Assembly: GCA_017554745.1 (NCBI GenBank)
Contig: JAFZHS010000006.1
Coordinates: 42,907-106,906, forward strand
Source: Clostridiales bacterium
GTDB lineage: Bacteria > Bacillota > Clostridia > Saccharofermentanales > Saccharofermentanaceae
DNA: 64,000 nucleotides
Direction of reading: 5' to 3'
The notes beneath the pieces were generated by a model. It worked only from the letters and a program-made list of their open reading frames with translations, was not told the DNA's origin and searched no databases. The stretch's first letter is position 1. Each line of letters starts with the position of its first letter. Shown piece by piece: positions 43,380 to 52,979 of the stretch. Both the position numbers and the translations under genes were made by a program.

Positions 43380-45106
43380 GCTTTATCCGCAGCACCTGTC
43401 AGCATCTCGTAAGTGACGCCGTACTTTTTCGCGATGTCGGCAGCATAAGAAGAACCTTCCGGAGGAGCGACTTCGAGCTTGAAAGAACGCGTTCCGCCTT
43501 CGCTCTTCACGATGAGCGAAGCGGCCTTTGCTTCGGAGTCTTTCGACATCTCAACGCAGTCGACACCGAGCTTATGCATATGCGTGTTGTAGATGGTCCT
43601 GACGTTCTTGGTAAGGAGCGCCTTGATCGAATCGCACGCGATGTAGTAACCCTCTTCGAATGAAGTGGTGGAGAAAGTCTCGTTCATGAGCACCAGGCTC
43701 TCGCTAGTGGAGGCCGTGAAGATCTCCTTGAAGCGTACGCACTCTTCGCCCAGACGGCCGAGATCCATAGTCTTGTCCTCGTCTGCAGGAAAGTGCGTGT
43801 AGATGCAGTCAGCAGGCGCGAATTCGAATGAATCGGCGGGCACATAAGCGCCGCCCTGCGCGAGCGCGAACAGGAGTCCGATGCCCTGCGTCGACGTTGT
43901 CTTACCGCCCCTGTTGGCACCGGTCAGGATGTAGATCCTGTGATCCGCGTCAAAGTCCAGGTCGTTAAGGACAAGCTCTTTGGGGCTGCTCAGGCTTAAC
44001 GCGAGCTTGAAGTTATAAAAGCCCCTGGCCTTCATGGATACGTCGCCGCCTGACACGGCCTTTGCCTTGTTGAGCGTAAAGCCCTTTGCCTCGAGCTTTT
44101 TCATGAACTCGACGAGCCTTATGTAGTAAACGAATTCGGGGATGATGTCAGCGATGATGGAGATCGCCATGTCAGCGTACTTGTCGAGCGTTCTCTTCAG
44201 GTTCTTTACCATCGTATCGAGCATCCTGTTGAGGATATGGTCAAGGTAGAAAGTAGAGCTCGAAGCGGAATCACCTGAAGCGATCGATGCGATCGTCTGG
44301 TTGCGCACGAGGAAGTTGCCGCTCGCGGTCGCTGCCTGGAACTTGGCCATGTTCTCGAACTGCTTCATCAGGCCGCCGTCCTTGGACGCGTCGACCTGTC
44401 GGTAATGCATGTCGCCGTCCCATTCGTTGCCTTCGTTTATCTTGTCACCGCCCGATAAGCTGTCGGCGATGTTGCTAACGATATTGGACTTTTTAAAGGG
44501 TTTGCTGTTGACCGATACGAGGCCCATGCTGATCGCTTCAAGCCTCGAGTTGAGGTTGACGCCGATCGTGACACTCTGGATGTCTGATGTCTCGGTCGAG
44601 AGCTTTTCGAGGTCCTTTTTGAGCTCGTGGAAATGCGCATCCGAATAGACTTCATCGACATATTCCCTGAAGCCCTTAAGGCCTGCGGACTTGATCCTCT
44701 CGTCGCTAAGGCACTCCTTGAGAGCGTCGACGCATGTGATGTAGTCGCGGTACTGATTGAGGCGGTGCATGAGGTACCACAGACCCTCGATCTCGTCTTT
44801 GGATTTTCTGATGGTACCGAAGTTTTTATTGAAGTCGATCTTATCGAAAAGCTCCTGGAGCCTCTTGCTGAAGTCAGGAAGGTTCTTCAAATCCTCGAAA
44901 ATATCCTGCCTGTAATTCGTTACCTCGGGATCAGACGTCAGCTGCGATAAGACGTCAGCGATGACGACCTGCTCTTTAGGCTCGGAAGTGATCTCCTTGC
45001 ATATCGTATCAAGGCTCAAGTCATGGAAAGTGCTTGGCTCAAGGTTTTTATAGTTGACCTCTTTGCCCCTCGGGAAAAGAAGACTGAATTTGCGGTCGCT
45101 GATCAT
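43376..45106 (-). CDS. MutS-related ATPase (non-canonical)
   Basis: This 576-residue protein has an N-terminal helical lever-like region and a C-terminal MutS-type ABC ATPase. The Walker A is GANRGGKTTS (near residues 393-402) in place of GPNMxGKST. Walker B is SLVLMNETFS and a late NTHMHKLG follows. There is no mismatch-recognition domain I, so this is one of the stand-alone MutS-like proteins and not the canonical repair MutS. It is coupled to the TrmH gene by a 4-bp overlap, which may suggest an RNA or ribosome-related role. That is an inference. Confidence 0.85.
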   Translation of the reverse strand: MISDRKFSLLFPRGKEVNYKNLEPSTFHDLSLDTICKEITSEPKEQVVIADVLSQLTSDPEVTNYRQDIFEDLKNLPDFSKRLQELFDKIDFNKNFGTIRKSKDEIEGLWYLMHRLNQYRDYITCVDALKECLSDERIKSAGLKGFREYVDEVYSDAHFHELKKDLEKLSTETSDIQSVTIGVNLNSRLEAISMGLVSVNSKPFKKSNIVSNIADSLSGGDKINEGNEWDGDMHYRQVDASKDGGLMKQFENMAKFQAATASGNFLVRNQTIASIASGDSASSSTFYLDHILNRMLDTMVKNLKRTLDKYADMAISIIADIIPEFVYYIRLVEFMKKLEAKGFTLNKAKAVSGGDVSMKARGFYNFKLALSLSSPKELVLNDLDFDADHRIYILTGANRGGKTTSTQGIGLLFALAQGGAYVPADSFEFAPADCIYTHFPADEDKTMDLGRLGEECVRFKEIFTASTSESLVLMNETFSTTSFEEGYYIACDSIKALLTKNVRTIYNTHMHKLGVDCVEMSKDSEAKAASLIVKSEGGTRSFKLEVAPPEGSSYAADIAKKYGVTYEMLTGAADKA

Positions 45107-45145
45107 ATGAGGTCGCTCCTTAATCCGGTTAATTAAGGGGTAACG

Positions 45146-46879
45146 TCAGTCACCCATGCTTCTATAATACTCCTCCAGCCTGGGTTTTGCAGAGAGATAA
45201 TAGCGCTCGAGCCTCTTGTCGAAATGCTTTCCCATGCTCTCCATCATGATGCGGTCAGCGTCATCAAATGAGAACTTGTCCTTATAGACACGCTTGCTTA
45301 CGAGGGCGTCGTATACGTCTGCGATCGCCATGATGCGCGCTTCGATCGGGATCTCTTCGCCCTTAAGACCTTCAGGGTATCCCGAGCCGTCCCATCTCTC
45401 GTGATGGTAGTGTGCGACATTTACTGCGACCTTGTGGAACGCTTCATTCTCGGTGCCGTCTAAGATCTGGTCTACGATGCGCGCGCCTTCTGCAGCATGC
45501 TTTTTCATCTCCGCAAATTCTTCGGGAGTAAACTTACCGGGCTTTCTTAAGACAGCGTCATCGACTGCGATCTTGCCCAAGTCATGCATCGGCGCAGCCT
45601 GTATCATGTTCTTGCAGAATTCGTCGGTGAGGCCGTCTTTGCCGAACAGGAATCTTATGTTTTTTCTGCCGTCCGCGGTAGCTTCATCCTTGCGGATCTC
45701 ATCGACCAAAACCTTTACGACATCGCTCGTGCGCCTGATGTGGCCGCCCGTGGAATTGTCGCGGCTTTCAACCATCGTTGCCATTCCGAGAATGAGCTTG
45801 TTATGCATTACCACGATGTTCTCGGTCTTCGTTGCGACCTCTTCCGAGAGCTGGTCGTTATAGTTCGCAAGGAGCTTCATGTATTTTCGCGAATCCGTAT
45901 CATCGGTAACGAAGAACTGGTAGCCTCTCCTGTGCTTGCCGTCGTAGAGATAACGGATGGTGACCAGATAGATCTTGTCGTCGACCTCGTAGTAGAAGTG
46001 GTCCTTTGACTCATCCTTCTTGAACTCGTCGAGCCACTTGAAGATCGTCTTTTTGACCTCCTCGCGCTTGCCGGGATACGTGTCCACCTTGATGTCCTTG
46101 AGGACAGGGAAAATCTTCTGTGCGCTCTCATTCGAGCCTAAGTATTTATCGTCAAAGTCGAAAGACATGAAGCCCGTGTCGCCCTTCTTTATCAGGGAAT
46201 CGACGCCCAGGTCAGTGATGTCATAAAGGCACAGTCTGTGCACGATGATGAGGTACATTACTTGCGCGAAAACATAAGAGAACGGCATCGCATCAATGCC
46301 TCCGGGCAGTGCCTTTCCTACGAAGTAGCTTACGAACGAGAATGACATCGGAAACATCAGAAGCACGATCGTGGTGGTCGGTACATCCTTCTTCCTGAAC
46401 AGGCTGTAGATCATGGCAGCAGTGCTGATGATCACGTAAATGGTGATGATCGCATATGTCAATGTGTGTGCAAAGCCGTAAGTCTTTACCAGGGTGCCAA
46501 TACCTTTATCGATCTCAAAGCTGACCGTCTTATAGAAGATCGGTGAATTGCCGATCGTAAGAACGACGGAAAAGCTTACAATGCACATGACCGCGAGCAC
46601 CGCGTTCATCCATCTTTTGAGCTCGATGTGACACAAGCTTAAGATACTCTGCGTGATAAAAAGTGTGAGGAAACATCCTCCGATATAAGTGATCTTGGTG
46701 GCCGCCAGAGCAGCTTCAAGACTTCTCGAATGCGCAAGCATAGCGTAGCCGAGATTCGCGATCGGGATTATCGCAAAGATCAGCGAGATGTGCACGTCAA
46801 AATGCTTGTGCCAGATGAAAATATATATGAGTGTCAGAAGTACTGACAGACCAAACAGAATCTCGTAATACGCAGTCAC
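45146..46879 (-). CDS. Membrane HD-GYP domain protein, predicted c-di-GMP phosphodiesterase
   Basis: This 577-residue protein has about seven N-terminal helices (residues 1-225) of the histidine-kinase 7TM type, then a PAS-like segment (MSFDFDDKYLGSNESA). The HD-GYP domain follows, with MHDLGKIA near residue 432 and the diagnostic HHERWDGSGYPEGLKG. It should hydrolyse c-di-GMP in response to a membrane or extracellular signal. The start is GTG with GGAGGG upstream. It is a single-gene unit and no GGDEF partner is in the window. Confidence 0.94.
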   Translation of the reverse strand: MTAYYEILFGLSVLLTLIYIFIWHKHFDVHISLIFAIIPIANLGYAMLAHSRSLEAALAATKITYIGGCFLTLFITQSILSLCHIELKRWMNAVLAVMCIVSFSVVLTIGNSPIFYKTVSFEIDKGIGTLVKTYGFAHTLTYAIITIYVIISTAAMIYSLFRKKDVPTTTIVLLMFPMSFSFVSYFVGKALPGGIDAMPFSYVFAQVMYLIIVHRLCLYDITDLGVDSLIKKGDTGFMSFDFDDKYLGSNESAQKIFPVLKDIKVDTYPGKREEVKKTIFKWLDEFKKDESKDHFYYEVDDKIYLVTIRYLYDGKHRRGYQFFVTDDTDSRKYMKLLANYNDQLSEEVATKTENIVVMHNKLILGMATMVESRDNSTGGHIRRTSDVVKVLVDEIRKDEATADGRKNIRFLFGKDGLTDEFCKNMIQAAPMHDLGKIAVDDAVLRKPGKFTPEEFAEMKKHAAEGARIVDQILDGTENEAFHKVAVNVAHYHHERWDGSGYPEGLKGEEIPIEARIMAIADVYDALVSKRVYKDKFSFDDADRIMMESMGKHFDKRLERYYLSAKPRLEEYYRSMGD

Positions 46880-46967
46880 GGATTACAACCCTCCAATTCA
46901 AAAAGACAAAACGCGGGGGATCACTTTTATGCTCCATGTGACGCCCCGGCAATCACCTTTTCAACTA

Positions 46968-47669
46968 TTAAATTTTAACACCATTTACAGGCTCAAAGTA
47001 CCCTTTCACAGTCTTGCGGAAGACTATCGTGCAGACTGTTCCGACAACTATTGCGATAAGGTGCAGGATCATGGAAAAGATCCCTGTCACGCCCGCTACA
47101 CTGGGGCTTAGCGCGATTACTATCGACATGATCGCCATAGGCATCAGAAAGTAGAACGATATCTGCTTAAAGAGCTTTCCGAACCCGTACTTCTTTCCCA
47201 TCAGGAATAAGATATATAACACCACGGGAACAAACGCGAAAGCGATTCCTGATGCGCCCTTGCATACGTTCTCTTCCCCTTCGGGAGTAATAGCAGCTAA
47301 AGTGAAATATGTAACTGCAATATCAGGTATCCACGCCGCGATGCACAGTATGAGGAACTTCTTTGCTCCCAGTACCTTTTCGGCCAGTATGCCGAACGGT
47401 ATCACGAGCAAAAGGTTATACATCAGGTGCCCGACGGATAACCGCGCGGCATCAAGTTCCATCGAGGGCGGGATCTGCTCCTGGGGTGTGTATTGCTCGA
47501 AAATATACGTGATAAACTGCCACGGATTCCTCACCGGATACGTAAATGAGAACGAATAAACCAATGAGGGGATCGCCGCCGATATGACCGTTACCGCTAT
47601 GCAAAGAAGCGCGATCGTAATCGATATGACAGGAACTTTCTTGCTTAAGTATATATTCCTGATCTTCAT
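46968..47669 (-). CDS. Rhomboid-family intramembrane serine protease
   Basis: From ATG 47669 the protein has 233 residues and about six helices. It shows the rhomboid motifs GHLMYN (HxxxN), the catalytic GASG (GxSG) and a later membrane His in ILHLIAIVVG. It should cleave single-pass membrane proteins. AAGGG precedes the ATG. A longer frame runs back into cdd and lacks support. A GC-rich hairpin (47698-47730) separates it from cdd. Confidence 0.8.
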   Translation of the reverse strand: MKIRNIYLSKKVPVISITIALLCIAVTVISAAIPSLVYSFSFTYPVRNPWQFITYIFEQYTPQEQIPPSMELDAARLSVGHLMYNLLLVIPFGILAEKVLGAKKFLILCIAAWIPDIAVTYFTLAAITPEGEENVCKGASGIAFAFVPVVLYILFLMGKKYGFGKLFKQISFYFLMPMAIMSIVIALSPSVAGVTGIFSMILHLIAIVVGTVCTIVFRKTVKGYFEPVNGVKI

Positions 47670-47697
47670 AGATGTCACCCTTGAATTCAGACTGTAA

Positions 47698-47730
47698 GCC
47701 GGGCCTTCAGCTCTCCACATCAGGCCCGGC
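47698..47730 (-). other. GC-rich hairpin between cdd and the rhomboid gene
   Basis: GCCGGGCCT and AGGCCCGGC form a perfect 9-bp stem with a 15-nt loop. No T run follows on either strand, so it is more likely an mRNA stabiliser or a decayed terminator than a strong terminator. Confidence 0.5.
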
Positions 47731-47748
47731 ATACCAGCCTCAAAAACC

Positions 47749-48168
47749 TTATTCCAAATTCTCCGGTCCGAAGCTCTCGGGTAAGAGCTCTCCCAGGGTG
47801 AATTCCTTGTAGTCATGCGCGCTTTTGGCAAGGTAGATCCTGAAGGAAGAATTGCAGAATTCTCTCATCACCTGACGGCATACGCCGCACGGTGCGCAAT
47901 ACTGCAGCTCTCCGTCTCTCTTACCTCCCGCGATCGCTATCGCAACAAAATCTTTGTGACCTTCGCTCACAGCCTTAAAGATGGCTGTTCTTTCAGCACA
48001 TATGGAGGGGCCGAATGCGCTGTTCTCGATATTGCAGCCGGTGTAAACGCTGCCGTCACCAAGAAGCACTGCGCTTCCTACGAGAAAATCCGAATATGGA
48101 GCATAACTTCCGGACCTCATATCGATCGCCTTCTGGCAGAGATCTGAAATTGCATTATTGTCGATCAT
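47749..48168 (-). CDS. cdd: Cytidine deaminase
   Basis: This 139-residue enzyme deaminates cytidine and deoxycytidine for pyrimidine salvage. Zinc ligands are Cys57 (CAE, with catalytic Glu59) and Cys94/Cys97 (PCGVC). The substrate loop NIENSAFGPSICAE is typical. AAGGAGG precedes the ATG. Length fits the tetrameric bacterial form. It is probably cotranscribed with the rhomboid gene 79 bp downstream. Confidence 0.96.
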   Translation of the reverse strand: MIDNNAISDLCQKAIDMRSGSYAPYSDFLVGSAVLLGDGSVYTGCNIENSAFGPSICAERTAIFKAVSEGHKDFVAIAIAGGKRDGELQYCAPCGVCRQVMREFCNSSFRIYLAKSAHDYKEFTLGELLPESFGPENLE

Positions 48169-48259
48169 TTCCCGTTCCTCCTTTTAAGACCTGCCTTGCC
48201 ACGTATTGCATAGTTAGATTTACATCTAATCTATACCCTTATTACGCGCTGGGGCAAGA

Positions 48260-49885
48260 TTAACTTACCTCGATATTTCCTGCATCGACGGAGATAGTGA
48301 TAGTACCTGCGCCGCTGCCGTTCTGATGGATCTCTCTTCCTCTCGTTGAGCCGACTCTGGATGAGCCTGCATCAACTTCGCAGTTGACCTCGTAGTCAGA
48401 AAGATTGTCTACTCCTCTGAGCTCAACGTTTCCGAAATTTACTTCGATCTCAACGTCTTCAAACGTTGTTCCGTCGGTCTCGATATTGCCTGCATCAGTG
48501 CTGAGGTTCATGATCTTGATCGAAGAATCATCGATGTCGAAGTTGCCTGCATCTACGTCGAACTCTACCTTGCGCAGATCGCAGTTTTTGATCTCGATGT
48601 TTCCGGCGTCGATGTCACCGTAGAAATAATCTGCAGAAACGCCGTTGATCTTGATGTTGCCTGCGTCGATATCCATTTCGATGCTGTCGAGCTTTACGTC
48701 CTTGCCGACAACGATATCAAGCTTGGGGCCTGTGGTGTTGTGGATGCCGAAGCTGAATCCGCTGCCCTTCTGTGTTGCTACGAACTTGCCGTTCTCGCAA
48801 GTGATCACAGGCTTAAGGTTGTCACTGCCCGTATACTCTACGCTGATAAGGCCTGTGCCCTCTGCCGTATGAATGTTTACTTCGCATGCTGAAAGCTCGA
48901 ACTTCATTGACTTGATAGTGTCGCTCATATCGTCTCCTTCTCCAATCTCATATGTTGTAGCAACTGATTCGGAATTATCAGTGAATGTGAACACGCCGCT
49001 TACGATCTGCTTGACGATGCCGACACCGCAAAGAACAACTGCGATCACAACTACTGCAACAGCGCTGACAATAATGGGAGCCTTGTTGACCTTACGGTCT
49101 GACTTAGGAACGAATTCCTCTGCCATCTTGCCTGACTCATTGAGTTCTAAGAGCCTGTCATAGCCCTTCATCTTGATGTTTGAAGATGTGATAAGGAATA
49201 CGCCGAGCGCGATGAAGAAGAAGAAAAGCACTGCGCCGAAGCTGTCCGGAATGTAAGGGATGCTGCCGATGATCATCGGATTTACGATGCTCAAGATGCA
49301 AAGTCCGATACCGAATGAAGACATCATGCCGTAGCTTGACTTAAAGCTCCTGCGCTCGGATCTTACGTACTCTGCGCACTCGATGCTGAGCGAGCATTCC
49401 TTCTTCTTTACTTCCGCAAATTCTTTTTTCTTGCTTGCAGATGTAATGAACAGGATCACTGCAGCCGCAATTGCTATGAACATAAGGCTTACACCGATTG
49501 CCCCGACATTTAAGTGAAGCATGTCTGCCAGGATCGTGAAAGCCGGCGCGAAGATGCAAAGTCCGATTCCCAAAGGTGCCAGGATCGAACGCTGGTTGTT
49601 CATTGTGAGATAATCCTTGACTCTGTCCATGGAGAGCATCGGCTTATCTTCGTCCGGATTCTCCTTGACTGCTTCGGTGATTCCCAATGTCTCTGCGAGC
49701 TCATCGAGATTGCCGAATTCTGAGATTACGATACCTACTGCTTCGTTCTCTGTCTTGCCTTCCTTGATGAGCTCCTCATATTTGTCTTCCATCATTTCGA
49801 GAAGCTCTGCTTTGGCTCTTCTGACCTCTTCCGTATTGGGAAGATTTCGGAACATATTGTCCAAATAGTTTTTTATAGCGTTCAT
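48260..49885 (-). CDS. DUF4097-type membrane protein with DAGNI repeats
   Basis: This 541-residue protein has three parts. A helical N-terminal domain of the DUF1700/permease-prefix type covers about residues 1-75. About five hydrophobic helices cover residues 100-300. A C-terminal beta-solenoid region follows in which DAGNI/DAGNF recurs about every 20 residues. Such proteins are commonly encoded with PadR regulators. It overlaps the padR-like gene by 4 bp and is its obvious partner. It is probably a cell-envelope stress or surface protein. Confidence 0.88.
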   Translation of the reverse strand: MNAIKNYLDNMFRNLPNTEEVRRAKAELLEMMEDKYEELIKEGKTENEAVGIVISEFGNLDELAETLGITEAVKENPDEDKPMLSMDRVKDYLTMNNQRSILAPLGIGLCIFAPAFTILADMLHLNVGAIGVSLMFIAIAAAVILFITSASKKKEFAEVKKKECSLSIECAEYVRSERRSFKSSYGMMSSFGIGLCILSIVNPMIIGSIPYIPDSFGAVLFFFFIALGVFLITSSNIKMKGYDRLLELNESGKMAEEFVPKSDRKVNKAPIIVSAVAVVVIAVVLCGVGIVKQIVSGVFTFTDNSESVATTYEIGEGDDMSDTIKSMKFELSACEVNIHTAEGTGLISVEYTGSDNLKPVITCENGKFVATQKGSGFSFGIHNTTGPKLDIVVGKDVKLDSIEMDIDAGNIKINGVSADYFYGDIDAGNIEIKNCDLRKVEFDVDAGNFDIDDSSIKIMNLSTDAGNIETDGTTFEDVEIEVNFGNVELRGVDNLSDYEVNCEVDAGSSRVGSTRGREIHQNGSGAGTITISVDAGNIEVS

Positions 49886-50229
49886 ACAAGTGCCCCCTCA
49901 TCCGCAATAAACTTTTCGATAACTTCTTTAGTAAGAGTCCATTCCTCGCGCTTCGAACGGTAATGCTCCTTGCCGGCCTCAGTTATGCGGTAGTAGGTCC
50001 TCTTCTTTCCGCCTGCCATATCCTCATCAACAAAGGACTCGATAAATCCGTTCTTTTCCATACGCGTGAATGCGGAATAAAGCGTCGTCTCCTTGATGAT
50101 GTACTTCTCTTCGGACAATACTCTGATCTGCTTTGAGATCTCATATCCGTAAGAGGGCTTTGACAGAAGCAGGTACAAAATGATGATGTCGTTATAACCT
50201 CTGATGACATCGCTGCTTATCTCTGCCAT
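49882..50229 (-). CDS. PadR-family transcriptional regulator
   Basis: This 115-residue protein has a winged helix (YLLLSKPSYGYEISKQIR...ETTLYSAFTRMEKNGFI) and a wing with KKRTYYRITEAG, followed by the long C-terminal dimer helix. It should repress its own operon and respond to a small molecule or envelope signal. It leads the operon with the DUF4097 protein. Four palindromic sites lie in its promoter and leader. AAGGAG precedes the ATG. Confidence 0.93.
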   Translation of the reverse strand: MAEISSDVIRGYNDIIILYLLLSKPSYGYEISKQIRVLSEEKYIIKETTLYSAFTRMEKNGFIESFVDEDMAGGKKRTYYRITEAGKEHYRSKREEWTLTKEVIEKFIADEGALV

Positions 50230-50253
50230 AATCTATCTCCTTCCGGGAATTGT

Positions 50254-50313
50254 TACGACTGTCGTTGCTACGATTGGCGTTGCTATGTCTGTCGTACTAC
50301 GACCGTCGTAGTA
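50254..50313 (-). promoter_or_regulatory. Four-site operator array for the PadR regulator
   Basis: Four copies of a 13-bp palindrome close to TACGACnGTCGTA are centred at about 50260, 50275, 50290 and 50304, so they are spaced 15, 15 and 14 bp. The last is part of a perfect 19-bp palindrome, TACTACGACCGTCGTAGTA (50295-50313). They begin at the -10 box and run through the leader, so a bound repressor would block initiation. Confidence 0.75.
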
Positions 50314-50342
50314 AATATAACACCGCCCGAAAATGATGTCAA
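50314..50342 (-). promoter_or_regulatory. Promoter of the padR operon
   Basis: On the minus strand TTGACA (50337-50342) and TATATT (50314-50319) have a 17-bp spacer, directly next to the operator array. Confidence 0.8.
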
Positions 50343-50438
50343 CAACGATTTTGATACTTAACAATTTCTTCAAACATTTCGGCCATTGAATGATGTGTTA
50401 TTCTTAATCTAATATCACGCGCGAAAAGAGGTACCGCC

Positions 50439-52424
50439 ATGGACATTTATGTAAACATCAAAGCCCTTTCCAGCACCAGCGACGGCTCACAGGCCAATCC
50501 TTTCCGTACGATCTCGGAAGCTGCAGCTATCGCCAAACCCGGCGACACAGTCCATGTGGCACCCGGCGTTTACAGAGAGTATGTCTCACCCGCCAACGGC
50601 GGCACCGAAGACGCCCGCATCACATACGTCAGCGACGAGCCTTTGGGCGCTACTATCTCCGGCGCTGAGCAGATCTCCGACTGGAAGCCGTACGACGACA
50701 ACGTCTGGGTCTGCCGTGTCGACAATAAGATCTTCGGCGATTACAACCCCTACACGACTTTCTGCTACGGCGACTGGTATTTCGCAGGCAAGAACAGACA
50801 CGTAGGCTGTGTATACATCAACGACAGAAGACTCTACGAGGCTGCCTCTGTCGATGAGGTCATCAAGGCCCAGGTCTATAAGTGTTCATGGGTTCCGGAA
50901 GAATCAAAGTACAAGTGGTACGCGGAAGACGAGGGCACAATGACGGCCATCTACGCAAACTTCGGCGGCCTTGATCCCAACTCCGAGATGACCGAGATCA
51001 ACGTCAGAAGAATGTGCTTCTTCCCTGCCGAGACCGGCCGCAACTACATCACCGTGCGCGGCTTCAAGATCTGCAAAGCCGCTACCAACTGGGCTCCTCC
51101 TGCAGCATGGCAGGAAGGCATGATCGGTCCCCACTGGTCAAAGGGTTGGATCATCGAAGACTGCGAAGTCTATTTCTCCAAGTGCTCCGGCATCGGCCTT
51201 GGAAAGTACCTTGATCCCGAGAACAACCACTATTTCACATATCAGCATCTTAAGAGCCCCACGCAGATGGAGCGTGACGCAGTCTGCCGCGGCCAGTACC
51301 ACGGCTGGCTCAAGGAAAACATCGGCAGCCACATCATCCGCCGCAACAACATCCATCACTGCGAGCAGGGCGGCATCATCGGCCGCATGGGCGCCGTTTT
51401 CTCTACCATCGAAGACAACCACATCCATCACATCAACAACATGATGGAGCTTGGCGGCGCAGAAGTCGCAGGCATCAAGCTTCACGCAGCTATCGACGTC
51501 CTGATGCAGCGCAACCACATCCACCACTGCGTCATGGGCATCTGGACCGACTGGGAAGCCCAGGGCACACGCATCACCTGCAATCTCCTTCACGACAACC
51601 AGCGCCCCGAATACGCAGCCCCCTTGAAGGGCGGCATGGGCAGCGAGGATATTTTCGTTGAGGTCGGCCACGGACCTACCCTGATCGACAACAACATCCT
51701 GCTCTCCGACGCTACTCTCCGTATCGCCACCCAGGGCGTCGCAATGGTCCACAACCTCATCTGCGGCTCATTCACTTCCGTCGGCGAAGGCACCGACTGG
51801 CGCTACACCCCTTACCACTTCCCTCACCGCACCGAAGTCATGGGCTTCATGACCATCCTCCACGGCGATGACAGATTCTATAACAACATCTTCTTCCAGA
51901 AACACCCGAAGGAGTCATTGATCTCCCGCTTCGACGACGGCACGGTCTGGGAAGAAGAGCGCGTCGTCGGCACCCACGTCTGGGACCACTATCCGCTCTA
52001 CGAAGACTGGATCAAGCAGTTCGATCTCGAGTCTGACACACCCGACATGATGAAGATCGCCAAGGCCCACTTCGACAAACTCCCCGTCTGGATCGAAGGC
52101 AACGCCTACTTGGGCGGCGCCCAGCGCTTCTGCAAAGAAAAGAACTACCTCATGGATTCTAAGACCGAAGTCTACGTCAACGTCCGCGAAGACGGCGAAA
52201 AGGTCTACCTCGAGACCAACCTCGCCGAAGCCATCGGCTCCTTCACTTCTGACCTCGTCACCACAGACGTTTTAGGCAAAGCATTCGAGCCCCAGCAGCG
52301 CTTCGAAGACAGAGACGGCAACGACATCATCTTCGACACCGATTACTTCGGTGCAAAGAGGAGCGCCATCATCCCCGGCCCGTTCGCTTCGCTCGATGTA
52401 AATGACGTGAACGTAGTGCTCTGA
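50439..52424 (+). CDS. Right-handed parallel beta-helix enzyme, GH141-like
   Basis: This 661-residue protein opens with the repeat-type segment DGSQANPFRTISEAAAIAKPGDTVHVAPGVYRE. This and the following FGDYNPY block are features I associate with beta-helix carbohydrate-active proteins such as GH141. Many NNIHH/HIHH turns (about residues 285-375) fit parallel beta-helix rungs. It has no signal peptide, so it would act in the cytoplasm on imported oligosaccharides. GAGG precedes the ATG. It is a single-gene unit. The exact activity is not proven. Confidence 0.75.
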   Translation: MDIYVNIKALSSTSDGSQANPFRTISEAAAIAKPGDTVHVAPGVYREYVSPANGGTEDARITYVSDEPLGATISGAEQISDWKPYDDNVWVCRVDNKIFGDYNPYTTFCYGDWYFAGKNRHVGCVYINDRRLYEAASVDEVIKAQVYKCSWVPEESKYKWYAEDEGTMTAIYANFGGLDPNSEMTEINVRRMCFFPAETGRNYITVRGFKICKAATNWAPPAAWQEGMIGPHWSKGWIIEDCEVYFSKCSGIGLGKYLDPENNHYFTYQHLKSPTQMERDAVCRGQYHGWLKENIGSHIIRRNNIHHCEQGGIIGRMGAVFSTIEDNHIHHINNMMELGGAEVAGIKLHAAIDVLMQRNHIHHCVMGIWTDWEAQGTRITCNLLHDNQRPEYAAPLKGGMGSEDIFVEVGHGPTLIDNNILLSDATLRIATQGVAMVHNLICGSFTSVGEGTDWRYTPYHFPHRTEVMGFMTILHGDDRFYNNIFFQKHPKESLISRFDDGTVWEEERVVGTHVWDHYPLYEDWIKQFDLESDTPDMMKIAKAHFDKLPVWIEGNAYLGGAQRFCKEKNYLMDSKTEVYVNVREDGEKVYLETNLAEAIGSFTSDLVTTDVLGKAFEPQQRFEDRDGNDIIFDTDYFGAKRSAIIPGPFASLDVNDVNVVL

Positions 52425-52445
52425 TTAATCAATACATAACTGCAA

Positions 52446-52475
52446 GCGGCTGTCTCACCCGGGGCAGCCGTTTTT
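52446..52475 (+). terminator. Terminator of the beta-helix gene
   Basis: CGGCTG and CAGCCG flank a 12-nt loop and are followed by TTTTT, 22 bp after the stop. Confidence 0.8.
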
Positions 52476-52480
52476 ATTTG

Positions 52481-52594
52481 GGTAGCACCTTGTTCGCTTT
52501 GCCGTCAAGGCCCGCTCCGCTTGGCCTTTGGCCAGCCTTGACCGCGCGCTCCAAGGTGCAGCATAGTGTCCAAGAGGTGCAAGGCACCTCCTTG
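52481..52594 (+). ncRNA. Two-hairpin structured motif, left copy
   Basis: An outer stem GCACCTTG (52485-52492) with CAAGGTGC (52552-52559) encloses an inner stem GTCAAGGC (52504-52511) with GCCTTGAC (52535-52542). After TAGTGTCCAA a second hairpin forms from GAGGTGC (52574-52580) and GCACCTC (52584-52590). It lies just downstream of the beta-helix gene terminator, in the sense direction. Confidence 0.6.
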
Positions 52595-52979
52595 CATTAC
52601 CATGCCGGATATACGTACTTTTATTCCTTAATTTTGTGTATGTTTTTTGTCGGCTTTTGCATGGTGTTTGTCGCATTCTTTGAATGCTTTTGTTTAATCC
52701 TTGTATTACTTTCAGTACTTTGTATGAAACCTTTTGTGATTTCTTGTTTTCTTTCTGCAGATTTTTGTCGTATGCGAGCCGGATACCTGCACCGACAAAA
52801 ACACGCACAAAACCGACAGGATTTCATACAAGGTCTCTGACAACAATCGACAATACCGGACAAGGTTATAACAAAACCCTCGAAGAAAGATAACAATCGT
52901 ATCTGAATCGCGACAAAAATACCCCTATAAAACTATAGTCTGAAACTACATAAAAAATGGGTGGCTTTCATCGTCAGAT

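Noticed and set aside
51138..51752. 204-residue reading frame antisense to the beta-helix gene
   Set aside because: Shadow frame rich in Asp/Val/Ala from codon bias, with no start signal.
52478..52896. Reading frames of 90-120 residues within the foldback element
   Set aside because: They read through stems of the structured ends, overlap on both strands and have no ribosome site or recognisable protein character.
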